From Acetoanaerobium sticklandii (GTDB lineage Bacteria > Bacillota > Clostridia > Peptostreptococcales > Filifactoraceae): DNA of 64,000 bases. The notes beneath the pieces are model-generated. The model saw only the letters and a program-made list of their open reading frames with translations, was not told the origin of the DNA and made no database searches. Where the stretch lies: the NCBI RefSeq assembly GCF_000196455.1, contig NC_014614.1:2651462-2715461 (forward strand). The letters are read 5' to 3'. Below, piece by piece: positions 1-7,186 of the stretch (its first letter is position 1; each line of letters starts with the position of its first letter). The position numbers were made by a program, and so were the translations under genes.

Positions 1-1602
1 TGTGAAACCGCCATCGCTAAGCATTTTTCTGAATACATCTGATATAATGGCAACTTCAACAAATTCATGCGCATCATACTTCTTGTCATCTTCATCACGT
101 TTTTTTCCTTCTCTACGATCGACCCCTGCTCGTGTAAGAATTCTACCGATGACCTCGCTATGTGGAATTACTTTCTGATCCTCATAGCTTCTGGCTGTCG
201 TAAAACCCTTCAAGTCTGCTTTGTAGATAAACTTATTAATGTTCTTGCTAATCTCAGACTTCATATACTCGTAAGCCTTTAACGGAAGGTTGCGATCATC
301 ATGTTGCTTACTGTCTGCCTCAATCAATATCTTAAGTACCTCTTCTTTATTCAAAGTTAAGTTCAGATACTTGTTGGCAAGGATAACCGTCATGTAGATA
401 ACCGCAAACTTGTTAGCAATACGATCGGTAAACTGATCTTTGACAGGCATCATATCTAGAACTGAAGCTTTTGACTTTTCAAAGGCAAATAGTAGTTCGT
501 CGTCATCAATACGCTGTAGTGCCTTTACAAACTCAACACCAATATGCCCATAGTTTTTCTGCGCAAATATTTTAATCTGCTCTGCATGTTCAGCCGAATC
601 TGTGAACGTCACATCTGCAATCTCAGTATTTCTGACTCGAATACCCTGATTAGCATTTGAGCTGGATAGGAGCGAGTTCTCCCCTGTGCTAATGACAACA
701 CCACTCCACTCTTCAGCATTCTTATTGACGCCATCTTGGTTCTGTCTGGCTTTGTCTTTTCCCTCTGCTATGGTGTAAATAATATTGGAGTAATCCTTAT
801 TTGCCCTTACCGATGCTTCGTCCATGCCGATTGGGATTCCATGCACACCTGCAAGAAATCCGATTAACGCATTGTATGTGGCAATCCAAGACTTTTGGAG
901 TCCGTTATTGGACTTGCCAGGATATCCAAATGTTGATAATGCAAGCATCAGTGCCGTTGACTTACCCGTTGTTGAGAAGCCATAGATATGGACAAATATA
1001 ACTTCAAGTCCAATTATTTTTCTAAGACGTGACGCTATTGGCGCAGATAAACCCAACACTAATGACAATTCAAGTGGATATCTGCCGATTACCAGATCGT
1101 TGATTCCCTGCAAATACTCATCAAGTGTTCCTTTGGGTTCAATGTTATGAATGCCTCTGTATTCAGACGGTTGATCATAGCCAATCGCATCATGATGCAA
1201 AAATACTCTCTGTCCGTCAATGTCATACCATCCAACTGAATCATGTATGTTAATATGCTCAGCCTGCTCTTCTAACATCAATAGCACTTCATGAACCATA
1301 GGTGCGTTTGCGTCTGTAATGTCTATCCCTTTACTGGGAAGAATTCTTAACAATCCATGTTTAGTAAAATCACTGCGGTTCATTACAAGTGATTTTACCT
1401 TTCCATTTCGGATGTATAGAATTTCTAATTTCTCATCGTCAGTCAATATGTTGCTTTCAACATGATCAATGTTCATCTCACGCACCAAGTAAAATGGGTT
1501 ACCCTCTTTATCAAGAGTGTATATTCCACCATTAATGAAATCCACATCAATGCTACGATGCAATGGGGCTTGGGTTTGTTCAGCAACTTCTTGTTCTTCC
1601 AT
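1..1602 (-). CDS. DUF927 / Cch-like AAA+ ATPase, 3' end cut by window edge
   Basis: An open frame of 534 codons runs without a stop off the left edge, starting at ATG 1602-1600 behind a GAGGTG ribosome site. The central part matches DUF927 ATPases: a Walker A GFSTTGKS at residues 208-215, then SWIATYNALIGFLA, a Walker B-like IPIGMDE near 256-262, the TIAEGKDKAR segment, and VVISTGE at the sensor position. DUF927 proteins include the Cch helicase-like ATPase of staphylococcal SCC elements and ATPases of phages and integrative elements, where they are thought to act as replicative MCM/AAA+ motors. The roughly 200 residues before the ATPase are a family-specific N-terminal part. The C terminus is missing only because of the window edge. 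Confident on the family, less so on an SCC origin. Confidence 0.85.
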   Translation of the reverse strand, partial: MEEQEVAEQTQAPLHRSIDVDFINGGIYTLDKEGNPFYLVREMNIDHVESNILTDDEKLEILYIRNGKVKSLVMNRSDFTKHGLLRILPSKGIDITDANAPMVHEVLLMLEEQAEHINIHDSVGWYDIDGQRVFLHHDAIGYDQPSEYRGIHNIEPKGTLDEYLQGINDLVIGRYPLELSLVLGLSAPIASRLRKIIGLEVIFVHIYGFSTTGKSTALMLALSTFGYPGKSNNGLQKSWIATYNALIGFLAGVHGIPIGMDEASVRANKDYSNIIYTIAEGKDKARQNQDGVNKNAEEWSGVVISTGENSLLSSSNANQGIRVRNTEIADVTFTDSAEHAEQIKIFAQKNYGHIGVEFVKALQRIDDDELLFAFEKSKASVLDMMPVKDQFTDRIANKFAVIYMTVILANKYLNLTLNKEEVLKILIEADSKQHDDRNLPLKAYEYMKSEISKNINKFIYKADLKGFTTARSYEDQKVIPHSEVIGRILTRAGVDRREGKKRDEDDKKYDAHEFVEVAIISDVFRKMLSDGGFT

Positions 1603-1904
1603 TTAGTTCACCTCTTCTTTCTTATATGACAGAGGATTCTCCGTGGGAATCCCCCATCAGATTTCCCACTTTGGGGAACTCTACTTTTCTTGGTTTTGCT
1701 TTGCTCTGGAACATTCCCCCTTCTTCCCACTTTGGAAAAAGTCATCTTTTAGAGAGACTTTCACACAGATTGCTTGTTTTCTCTCCTTTGGACAACTTTC
1801 ATTCCAAGAGGGGAAAAGGGGATTTTCTACAGTGTGTTCAAACAGCTTGGTTTCAACTTCCCACAAAAGGGGATGCCAACACAATCTGATGGAGAACAGG
1901 GGAA
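1603..1904. other. 302-bp intergenic segment with G/C runs and direct repeats
   Basis: No convincing gene is present; short overlapping frames exist on both strands but none has a good ribosome site or family resemblance. The segment has an exact 12-bp direct repeat TTCCCACTTTGG at 1663-1674 and 1724-1735, a related TTCCCACAAAAGGGGA at 1858-1873, and GGGGAACT at 1674-1681 and 1899-1906. A further variant, TTCCACTTTTGGGGA, lies at 2777-2791. Runs of four or five G or C are unusual for this AT-rich DNA. Being directly upstream of the ATPase gene, it could be a regulatory region or an element replication origin; this is inference. Confidence 0.4.
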
Positions 1905-2372
1905 CTAAGCAGCTTCTTCATAATTACTATTTAAGTCCGCCAGTAAGTTAACCTGTTCAGAAGCATTATGGAGTTTAAGAATACGTTCCGCCATAAAAAT
2001 TTCAGCATCTTTCTCTTCATCCTTATTCACACGAGTCACTTTTAGAACTAAAGTGAGGTTTTCTAATGGAATTTCATGGTCAAGCAATTTTGACTCTATA
2101 AAATTCTCCGTTATAAACGCTTCCTGTTCCAAGTCTCTTAGAGAGCATATATAAGGACTATCCGTGCTACATTCAAACACGTACGTATTTTTGATTCTCT
2201 TCACCGCATTGATTTCAAAACCCAAACATTCTAATATCTTGGTCTTTATTACATTAGTTGAGAATGTAATGATACTGTCATCACTCTCTAGGATAATATC
2301 GAAATCCATCATTAACGAAACATGACTGTCACCATCGTACTTTTCTTTCCATAATTCAATAACTGTTTTCAT
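1905..2372 (-). CDS. hypothetical protein, 155 aa
   Basis: Unrecognised. The start ATG at 2372 follows a strong GAGGAGG ribosome site, and the gene reads toward the DUF927 ATPase gene, 302 bp further on. The product is acidic and soluble, with no signal peptide, membrane segment or cysteine motif; it looks like an alpha/beta protein with strands around TYVFECS and LTLVLKVTRVN and a helical C-terminal tail rich in Asn and Glu. It is probably element-specific. No function is proposed. Confidence 0.6.
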   Translation of the reverse strand: MKTVIELWKEKYDGDSHVSLMMDFDIILESDDSIITFSTNVIKTKILECLGFEINAVKRIKNTYVFECSTDSPYICSLRDLEQEAFITENFIESKLLDHEIPLENLTLVLKVTRVNKDEEKDAEIFMAERILKLHNASEQVNLLADLNSNYEEAA

Positions 2373-2814
2373 TTTTCTTCCTCCTCATACGCTAACTCGT
2401 AGCATCATCTTCAATATCATTAGCCTTTCCAAAGCCTCCGCTTTGATCCATCTTTACGTTTATATATGTTTAATTGCGTCATTAGACTTTGGATGATCTC
2501 TTGAATGGAACATTTAATCACATCTCCTTTCATATCTTTATAGTCTGCTGATAAAGCACTCCTTCGACGGCATCGATGCTTCGCTTAACTAGGAGTCTCA
2601 TCAACTATTTGTTTGATTAAGTTTTCAAGGTGCGTTGTTTCTATAACCAGTATCGCAAATAGATGAGATTCTGAAAATTGAACGTCTTCTCAAAAAACTT
2701 TACATTGACAAATCGTTATCCTTGTATTCCTGAATTCCCATTTCTCAATTCGTCCTGTTCTTCGACAACCCTATTATTCCACTTTTGGGGACTTGCCTGT
2801 TAGTAAGGATATTT
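2373..2814. other. 440-bp non-coding stretch in the element
   Basis: No supported gene. A few very short frames exist on the minus strand (for example a 16-codon one starting at 2513 behind AAAGGAGAT) but nothing recognisable. The minus strand reads as a possible long leader to the 155-aa gene and contains ACCTTGAAAACTTAA, a phrase reminiscent of spacers next to Firmicutes rRNA/tRNA genes, but no tRNA or rRNA fold was found. Confidence 0.35.
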
Positions 2815-2850
2815 GCAAAAAAAATAAATGGACACCTAAGGCATCCATTT
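2815..2850 (-). terminator. Rho-independent terminator
   Basis: On the minus strand a hairpin with AAATGGA/TCCATTT arms (2826-2832 and 2844-2850) and an inner CCT/AGG pairing is followed by a run of Ts (A-run 2817-2824). It sits 12 bp after the stop of the gene at 2862-3443. Confidence 0.75.
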
Positions 2851-2861
2851 GGTATAATACG

Positions 2862-3443
2862 CTATTTTTTATCTTTGCTTTTTTCCTTCTTGAAGTAATG
2901 ATCCAGCTTTGAATAGTAAACATCAAGAGCAAGACTAATCTCATTCAGTATCCTGTCGTATTCATCATGAGTTAATTCCTGACTGTGAATCAAATCTCCA
3001 ATGTTCCTGATCTTGTCTGTTATAACCGATGTTTTCGACCATGCGTCTTTTCGGCTAATCATATCAATTGATCCAATCATCATTTTCTTTAGTTCTTTAT
3101 CATTTACTTTGTCAATCCATGCCATCATGCGATCATAGAAGTCTCTCGCTTCTTCAAGTTCTACTGTAACGCCTTTGACTTTCTTAATACCTCCTGTTTG
3201 ACGTCTTATAAATTTAGGGAGATACGGATACCCCATTTCATCAATCAATCCCATGATGAATGGTTTTTCCTCAATATCGAAAAGTATCTCATTCTTGTCT
3301 TTCAGTTCTTCTGCGTCGTCAACAACAATCGGTCTGATCTTCTGAAAGCGTTTATACAACGCATTATGCTCATAGTGCAAAATATCTTCCAGCTCTATTA
3401 GAATCTGATTCAGATTGATTGTTTCTTTTTGTTTTTCTTCCAT
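2862..3443 (-). CDS. hypothetical protein, 193 aa, helical
   Basis: Unrecognised. ATG 3443 follows GGAGTTGAACTGA. The 193-residue product is strongly helical and charged, with Lys/Glu-rich stretches, one short hydrophobic patch around PFIMGLIDEMGYPYLP, and a very basic end (KKEKSKDKK). There is no signal peptide or clear catalytic motif. It is transcribed on its own and closed by a terminator. Probably an element cargo or accessory gene; no function is proposed. Confidence 0.6.
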   Translation of the reverse strand: MEEKQKETINLNQILIELEDILHYEHNALYKRFQKIRPIVVDDAEELKDKNEILFDIEEKPFIMGLIDEMGYPYLPKFIRRQTGGIKKVKGVTVELEEARDFYDRMMAWIDKVNDKELKKMMIGSIDMISRKDAWSKTSVITDKIRNIGDLIHSQELTHDEYDRILNEISLALDVYYSKLDHYFKKEKSKDKK

Positions 3444-3515
3444 TCAGTTCAACTCCATTTCGTTATAATATCCAGTCAAACCAATTATAGCGAATATGTA
3501 CAGTCATTTCACCGT

Positions 3516-3620
3516 TTATTTCCTTTTTCTTGGTGACGGTGACGGTCGATCCCCTTCCTTGATCACAACGTTCAAAATTGCCACTGCTATTTTCATACCT
3601 ATAACTGCAATACGGTTCAT
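3516..3620 (-). CDS. small ORF, 34 aa, hydrophobic then basic
   Basis: ATG 3620 is preceded by a good GGGAGGATG ribosome site at normal distance. The peptide has a short hydrophobic N-terminal half (RIAVIGMKIAVAILNVV) and a basic Pro/Ser/Arg/Lys tail. It starts just after a Rho-independent terminator of the upstream unit, so its own promoter would be needed. It could be a small membrane peptide or chance; support is the ribosome site only. Confidence 0.35.
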   Translation of the reverse strand: MNRIAVIGMKIAVAILNVVIKEGDRPSPSPRKRK

Positions 3621-3638
3621 TATTCAACATCCTCCCAT

Positions 3639-3666
3639 TAAAAAAAGCGGTCGATTGACCACTTTA
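3639..3666 (-). terminator. Rho-independent terminator
   Basis: Minus-strand hairpin AAGTGGTC, loop AATC, GACCGCTT followed directly by seven Ts (A-run at 3640-3646). It is positioned after the zinc-ribbon gene (3808-3927), about 140 bp beyond its stop. Confidence 0.8.
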
Positions 3667-3807
3667 AATAAATTATCATTTATACAGCTTTCATCATTCT
3701 TATTCAATACACCTACAGATAAACAATTCCTTCTCCATAGCAAACCTTGCATGTTCGCCCTTTCCAACCCCATCTCAATGTGATTAACGAGCATATTAAA
3801 CTTGGTA

Positions 3808-3927
3808 TTATCGTTCCAAAGAACAGTCCAATCCAAGGACTTGCTTAATTTCTTTCAACACTTCCCCACAATCACTACAGAATTTACTGCGTTTCTTATT
3901 TTGTCTTCCACACTTTGGACAGTTCAT
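3808..3927 (-). CDS. small zinc-ribbon protein, 39 aa
   Basis: ATG 3927 sits behind AAAGGTGGG. The 39-residue product opens with MNCPKCGRQNKKRSKFCSDC, a CxxC-x(n)-CxxC pair typical of the zinc-ribbon modules that begin many Gram-positive accessory proteins. It follows the lipoprotein gene by 34 bp on the same strand. Its frame stops after 39 codons, and a 70-codon open frame in another phase (3624-3836) overlaps the end, so this might be the front of a frameshifted longer protein. The short form has a clear start signal and motif. Confidence 0.55.
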   Translation of the reverse strand: MNCPKCGRQNKKRSKFCSDCGEVLKEIKQVLGLDCSLER

Positions 3928-3961
3928 TGTCTATTTCCCACCTTTGTATAATTTAATATTT

Positions 3962-4975
3962 CTAGTTGCTAGATTTATATTCTTCAAACGCTTGATTTAT
4001 CAGCATCCCTGTTAACAGTTGACTTTGTGGTACACCATTGAAATTCAATGCCCCAACTTCAAAATAATTTCCATCAGAAGATATGAGAAACTGAAGGTTA
4101 GCTTTTACTTCCACGCCCTCAACAGTGCAATATCCAGAAAACTCTACGACTTTTTCACCATTTACTCCTTCAAAATAGATCCATGCTGGACTGCCGAAGA
4201 AATACTCAAAAGCCTCACCATATGTAATACTTTCATACTCGTGTATTTCACTAGCTTTGATTCCAACGACATACTCATTATTTTGATCAACAAGATTTTC
4301 CGCTTGGTCAACGATATCACTCAGGATACCGTTCGAAGGTGCATCCACTGAGATAGATTCATAATTACTACTGCTATCCTCAACAACATCATCCTCAGCG
4401 GAACTTCTTTCAGCCAAATATTCATCAATGCTTGTATCAAACTCCAGTTTAGCCACTTCTCTATTATCAATGTCATAGACCAAGATTTCAGTAACAATGC
4501 CTGTATTTACTTCACCGAATAAAGTTTCAATCATTCTCACCGAATTTGCAGGTATCTCTATGGTCTGAGCTAACCTGTCATCTAACGGTAAAATTACATC
4601 ACCACTCAAAGTAGTCATTTTGATGTTAGTTTCCTTGATCTTAACATTTTCAGATGAATTATTTTTGACGATTGTTTCTAATAATCCCCATTCGTCCAGT
4701 CTTATGGATTCGACTATGACAGAATTCTCTACCATTTCATTGGAATCCATTGCTTCATCTTCGCTTCCTTCTTCCACCGCAGAGACACTTTCTTCGGGAG
4801 GTTCTTCTTCTTCCTGCCCTTCCGTCACATCGGTCGATCCAGCCGTCTCCTGTGGTGTTTCTGCTTGTGTCTCTTTATTTTCTTCCGTCTCCGTGCTGTC
4901 AGTCGCTCCCCCACAACCAGATAGGGCTAGTGATATAACAAGCATCATTGGTATTAAGTTCTTAAATATTTTCAT
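3962..4975 (-). CDS. predicted lipoprotein, secreted, about 337 aa
   Basis: The start chosen is ATG 4975 (MKIFKNL), which has an AAAGGA ribosome site; an upstream in-frame ATG at 5008 does not. A signal peptide ends in the lipobox LALSGCGG, giving a lipid-anchored surface protein. A low-complexity Thr/Glu/Ser-rich spacer follows, then a beta-rich domain like extracellular Ig-like DUFs (about residues 85-190), another acidic linker, and a C-terminal domain of about 100 residues (from YVVGIKASEIHEY to the end) of a type seen in zinc-ribbon-associated Firmicutes lipoproteins. It probably forms an operon with the XRE gene upstream (41-bp gap) and the zinc-ribbon gene downstream. Function unknown. 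Confidence 0.75.
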   Translation of the reverse strand: MKIFKNLIPMMLVISLALSGCGGATDSTETEENKETQAETPQETAGSTDVTEGQEEEEPPEESVSAVEEGSEDEAMDSNEMVENSVIVESIRLDEWGLLETIVKNNSSENVKIKETNIKMTTLSGDVILPLDDRLAQTIEIPANSVRMIETLFGEVNTGIVTEILVYDIDNREVAKLEFDTSIDEYLAERSSAEDDVVEDSSSNYESISVDAPSNGILSDIVDQAENLVDQNNEYVVGIKASEIHEYESITYGEAFEYFFGSPAWIYFEGVNGEKVVEFSGYCTVEGVEVKANLQFLISSDGNYFEVGALNFNGVPQSQLLTGMLINQAFEEYKSSN

Positions 4976-5009
4976 TGGTTCAATCCTTTCTGTAATCTTG
5001 TGATTCATT

Positions 5010-5318
5010 CTATTTGCTATCCCTTCTCTCTAATATCGACTTATACAGCGGACAATCTGTACATGCGTCCACTTCAATACCATATATCGTGGTTTTACAT
5101 CGTTGTAATCTTATATAACAACACTCAGAACCTATCAGATAGGATGTGTCAACATTGAAATATTCAGCTATTATCTCCAACGCCTTTATAGACGGATTTG
5201 TTCTATTCCTTTCAAGGTCTCCAATATATGAATGAGAAAAGTTCACACTTTCAGCGAGTTCTCTTTGCGTGACATCTTTAATCCTTCTTAATTGCCTGAT
5301 TCGCTCTCCTATAGTCAA
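5010..5318 (-). CDS. XRE-family transcriptional regulator with Cys-rich tail
   Basis: An AGGAGGTGA ribosome site lies inside the longest reading frame (ATG 5339), so the better start is TTG 5318-5316, giving about 102 residues. Residues 1-60 are a lambda-repressor-type helix-turn-helix (TIGERIRQLRRIKDVTQRELAE, then FSHSYIGDLERNRTNPS). The C-terminal third carries five cysteines (ECCYIRLQRC, DACTDC), which could bind metal or sense redox state. It leads the lipoprotein operon, and three ACGTG-centred sites lie in its promoter, so autoregulation is likely. Confidence 0.8.
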   Translation of the reverse strand: MTIGERIRQLRRIKDVTQRELAESVNFSHSYIGDLERNRTNPSIKALEIIAEYFNVDTSYLIGSECCYIRLQRCKTTIYGIEVDACTDCPLYKSILERRDSK

Positions 5319-5359
5319 CTTTATTGTCACCTCCTGCATCTACTGTTAATTATAGGAAT

Positions 5360-5450
5360 AATCACGTTAATTGCGTGCTCGGTAATAACGTGCAACTCTA
5401 AACGCACTGCAATCACTCATTTCCACTTTGTACGTTTATAACGTGCAGTC
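5360..5450. promoter_or_regulatory. candidate operator cluster of the XRE regulator
   Basis: Upstream of the XRE gene there are exact 10-bp direct repeats ATAACGTGCA at 5385-5394 and 5438-5447, plus an inverted, related CACGTTAATTGCGTG near 5363-5377. The second repeat overlaps the stop codon of the short DUF960 gene. Spacing and position fit operator sites for a helix-turn-helix repressor; binding is inference. Confidence 0.45.
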
Positions 5451-5576
5451 GCTTCCAATATCTTTTTTCATCAATTCTTCTATCATTGACCATAGCTTGG
5501 TTTGGATTTCAATTGACACACGGCTATCAAAACCTCTAGTAATATAACGATGACCTGTAAAGCGATTTTCTTCCAC
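5436..5576 (-). CDS. short DUF960-like protein, 46 aa, probably truncated
   Basis: GTG 5576 follows GAGGAGAGAACGAAT. The product contains the DUF960 opening: HRYITRGFDSRVSIEIQTKL and WSMIEELMKK. DUF960 proteins are roughly 100 residues long and are standard passengers of staphylococcal SCC elements near DUF1643 genes, exactly as here (DUF1643 is next upstream). The frame stops at TAA 5438-5436, so only the N-terminal half is present; reading on past the stop gives no clear family match. Either a decayed gene or a natural short form. Confidence 0.65.
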   Translation of the reverse strand: MEENRFTGHRYITRGFDSRVSIEIQTKLWSMIEELMKKDIGSDCTL

Positions 5577-5599
5577 ATTCGTTCTCTCCTCATCTCAAA

Positions 5600-5638
5600 A
5601 ATTAATAAAACCCCAATCCATCTAATTTGGATTGAGGT
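5600..5638 (-). terminator. Rho-independent terminator of the DUF1643 gene
   Basis: Minus-strand stem ACCTCAATCCA/TGGATTGGGGT (one T-G wobble) at 5610-5638 followed by TTTTATTAATTTTT. It begins one base after the DUF1643 stop codon and separates it from DUF960. The stem is nearly the same as that of the terminator at 7115-7146. Confidence 0.85.
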
Positions 5639-6154
5639 CTACTCTATTGGTTGTAAATTCCAGATGCTACGCACTTTAGGGGCAAGTGGATGGAAATATT
5701 TCCGTGAATCTTCATCACACAAAATGCAAGTTTTCTGCTTATATTCAGATAGAAGCTCAACAACCTGATTGATTCGTTCTTGCACTATCTTAGATGTATT
5801 CCCTGCCCTTCCCCAAGCAAATACGATCGTATCAACCGACTTGGCTTTCTCAAGAATCATATTATTATTTGAATTGATCATCTTGGTGTCCTTTAATGCT
5901 GCCGATTTTACAGGTGTATTAATCTCAGTAAACAGATTCATAATCTCTACTGAACCGTAATCAAGTCTCACAAGATTATTTACAGTGAACAAACTGGAAT
6001 AGTCCATCGTAAGCCCATTGCACGATCCTGCCGACAACATCAATACAAGTGCCGATGATTTCTTTGAATCCCAGACTTTCTTCATGTAGAATCTGTGCTG
6101 TTTATTATCCGAGAAACATGCTTCTGTTTTTATTGTAGCTTTTTCTAGTTTCAT
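5639..6154 (-). CDS. DUF1643 family protein
   Basis: 171 residues, ATG 6154 behind AGGTGGGAACAT. The DUF1643 pattern is visible: LVLMLSAGSCNG, then YGSVEIMNLFTEINT, an Asn-containing middle, and SVDTIVFAWGRAG near the end. The family's biochemical role is not established; members are common in SCC elements beside DUF960 and in other mobile elements. Here the order of transcription is RadC, DUF1643, DUF960. A terminator follows immediately. Family call is confident, function unknown. Confidence 0.85.
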   Translation of the reverse strand: MKLEKATIKTEACFSDNKQHRFYMKKVWDSKKSSALVLMLSAGSCNGLTMDYSSLFTVNNLVRLDYGSVEIMNLFTEINTPVKSAALKDTKMINSNNNMILEKAKSVDTIVFAWGRAGNTSKIVQERINQVVELLSEYKQKTCILCDEDSRKYFHPLAPKVRSIWNLQPIE

Positions 6155-6169
6155 ATGTTCCCACCTCTC

Positions 6170-6667
6170 TTATATTTTTTCCTGTTCTTTGAAACTGTAA
6201 TAGCTGTCACTACCGATTATCAAATGATCCAAAACCTTTATGCCAAGTATCTTTCCTGCTTCGTTTAGCCTCTTTGTAATTTTAATATCTTCTTTTGACG
6301 GCTCTGGGTTTCCCGAAGGATGATTATGAGCCAGTAGTACAGTAGCCGCATTTGATATGACTGCGGTTTTAAACACTTCCCTAGGATGCACCAAACTTGC
6401 GTTAAGGCTTCCTTTACTGCATACATTTACAGATGTCGGTTGATTCTTTGTATCCAGTGTAATGACAATAAATTCTTCCCGATCTTTATCCTCAAGAAAC
6501 ATTTTTGCCATCATAAGACCATCAGCAGGACAAGAAATGCGTCTGGGATCATACAAAAATGTCGATTCCCTGACCATCTTGAGACTGACTATTTCAACAC
6601 GTTTTCTTGCACATCGTTGTTTTTCTCTGTTCCTATGTTTCTCTTCCAAATAACTGTCACTCCTCAT
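6170..6667 (-). CDS. radC: RadC-like JAB/MPN domain protein
   Basis: The JAMM metal-binding signature HNHPSGNPEPSKED is at residues 114-127, preceded by PREVFKTAV, as in RadC/YeeS-type proteins. The protein is 165 residues, shorter than full RadC (about 220-230), and lacks the N-terminal helix-hairpin-helix half. That short form is typical of mobile elements, in which RadC-like proteins are common; a real DNA-repair role is doubtful. The start is uncertain: ATG 6667 has only AAGAAG, while TTG 6649 has AGGAG at 10 bases. It lies 15 bp upstream of the DUF1643 gene, probably co-transcribed. Confidence 0.85.
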   Translation of the reverse strand: MRSDSYLEEKHRNREKQRCARKRVEIVSLKMVRESTFLYDPRRISCPADGLMMAKMFLEDKDREEFIVITLDTKNQPTSVNVCSKGSLNASLVHPREVFKTAVISNAATVLLAHNHPSGNPEPSKEDIKITKRLNEAGKILGIKVLDHLIIGSDSYYSFKEQEKI

Positions 6668-6713
6668 TCTTCTTATCTACTCAACTACATCGGTAATCTG
6701 CTCAACAACATGA

Positions 6714-7040
6714 CTATGAGCTATTTTCTTTCGGGATTACACATAATATTCCGAAGTCAGCATTCATAATGTACAAACACAAAAGATTTTCTTCACCATT
6801 CTCCTCAACAATGCGATGAACGATTTCGGCTATATCCGTAGTCACATCAAGATACATTTTTTCCAACTCATCAAAATCCAGTGGTGATTCAACAACCACC
6901 GCATAACCGCCATAAATCTCATATTCACGGTCTATGCCCCATTCACTGTCTAGAATGTTCATGTAATGCTTTAGATTTTCATTAAGCAGCGGTTGAATAA
7001 TCATTTCATCCACCTGACTTACATTGACAATTTTCTTCAC
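6714..7040 (-). CDS. hypothetical protein, 108 aa
   Basis: GTG 7040 behind AAGGAGGCGATAGA. An acidic, soluble protein with no signal peptide. The front is helical (VDEMIIQPLLNENLKHYMNIL), followed by a probable strand YEIYGGYAVVVESP and another near LLCLYIMNADFGILCVIP. It heads the run of RadC, DUF1643 and DUF960 genes and is likely an element housekeeping gene. No family recognised. Confidence 0.65.
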   Translation of the reverse strand: MKKIVNVSQVDEMIIQPLLNENLKHYMNILDSEWGIDREYEIYGGYAVVVESPLDFDELEKMYLDVTTDIAEIVHRIVEENGEENLLCLYIMNADFGILCVIPKENSS

Positions 7041-7064
7041 TCTATCGCCTCCTTATGAATAATC

Positions 7065-7087
7065 TAATTTATGATATATGCTTTAAG
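7065..7087. other. possible degenerate SCC-type att site
   Basis: Positions 7065-7087 contain ATTTATGATAT followed by ATGCTTT. On the minus strand this resembles the 3' end of rlmH genes used as SCC attB and shares ATTTATGATA with this genome's rlmH end (11834-11843). It lies exactly between the SCC-type core genes and the restriction genes, where an internal att site of a composite cassette would be. In AT-rich DNA a 10-bp match can be chance. Confidence 0.2.
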
Positions 7088-7114
7088 CGGTTATCATTAC
7101 AGATCTTGAAAATA

Positions 7115-7146
7115 TAAAAACTCCCAATCCATTTGTGGATTGAGAG
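7115..7146 (-). terminator. Rho-independent terminator of the DUF262 nuclease gene
   Basis: Minus-strand stem CTCTCAATCCA, loop CAAA, TGGATTGGGAG followed by TTTTTATATTTT. It lies about 40 bp after the stop of the 7187-8935 gene. Confidence 0.85.
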
Positions 7147-7186
7147 CTTTCTCAACTATTCAATAAACCTATCGTTACGTTATAAT

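Noticed and set aside
1563..1951. Overlapping plus- and minus-strand frames of 67-108 codons around the repeat segment
   Set aside because: They overlap each other and neighbouring genes, lack ribosome sites and have implausible residue composition; the segment is treated as non-coding.
2513..2640. Possible leader peptide or structured RNA before the 155-aa gene
   Set aside because: Only a 16-codon frame behind AAAGGAGAT and a phrase like ribosomal-spacer sequence; no recognisable RNA fold could be built by eye.
3624..3836. 70-codon minus-strand frame in the element
   Set aside because: It has no clear ribosome site, overlaps the zinc-ribbon gene in another frame, and a strong terminator lies within its 3' part; at most a frameshifted relic.
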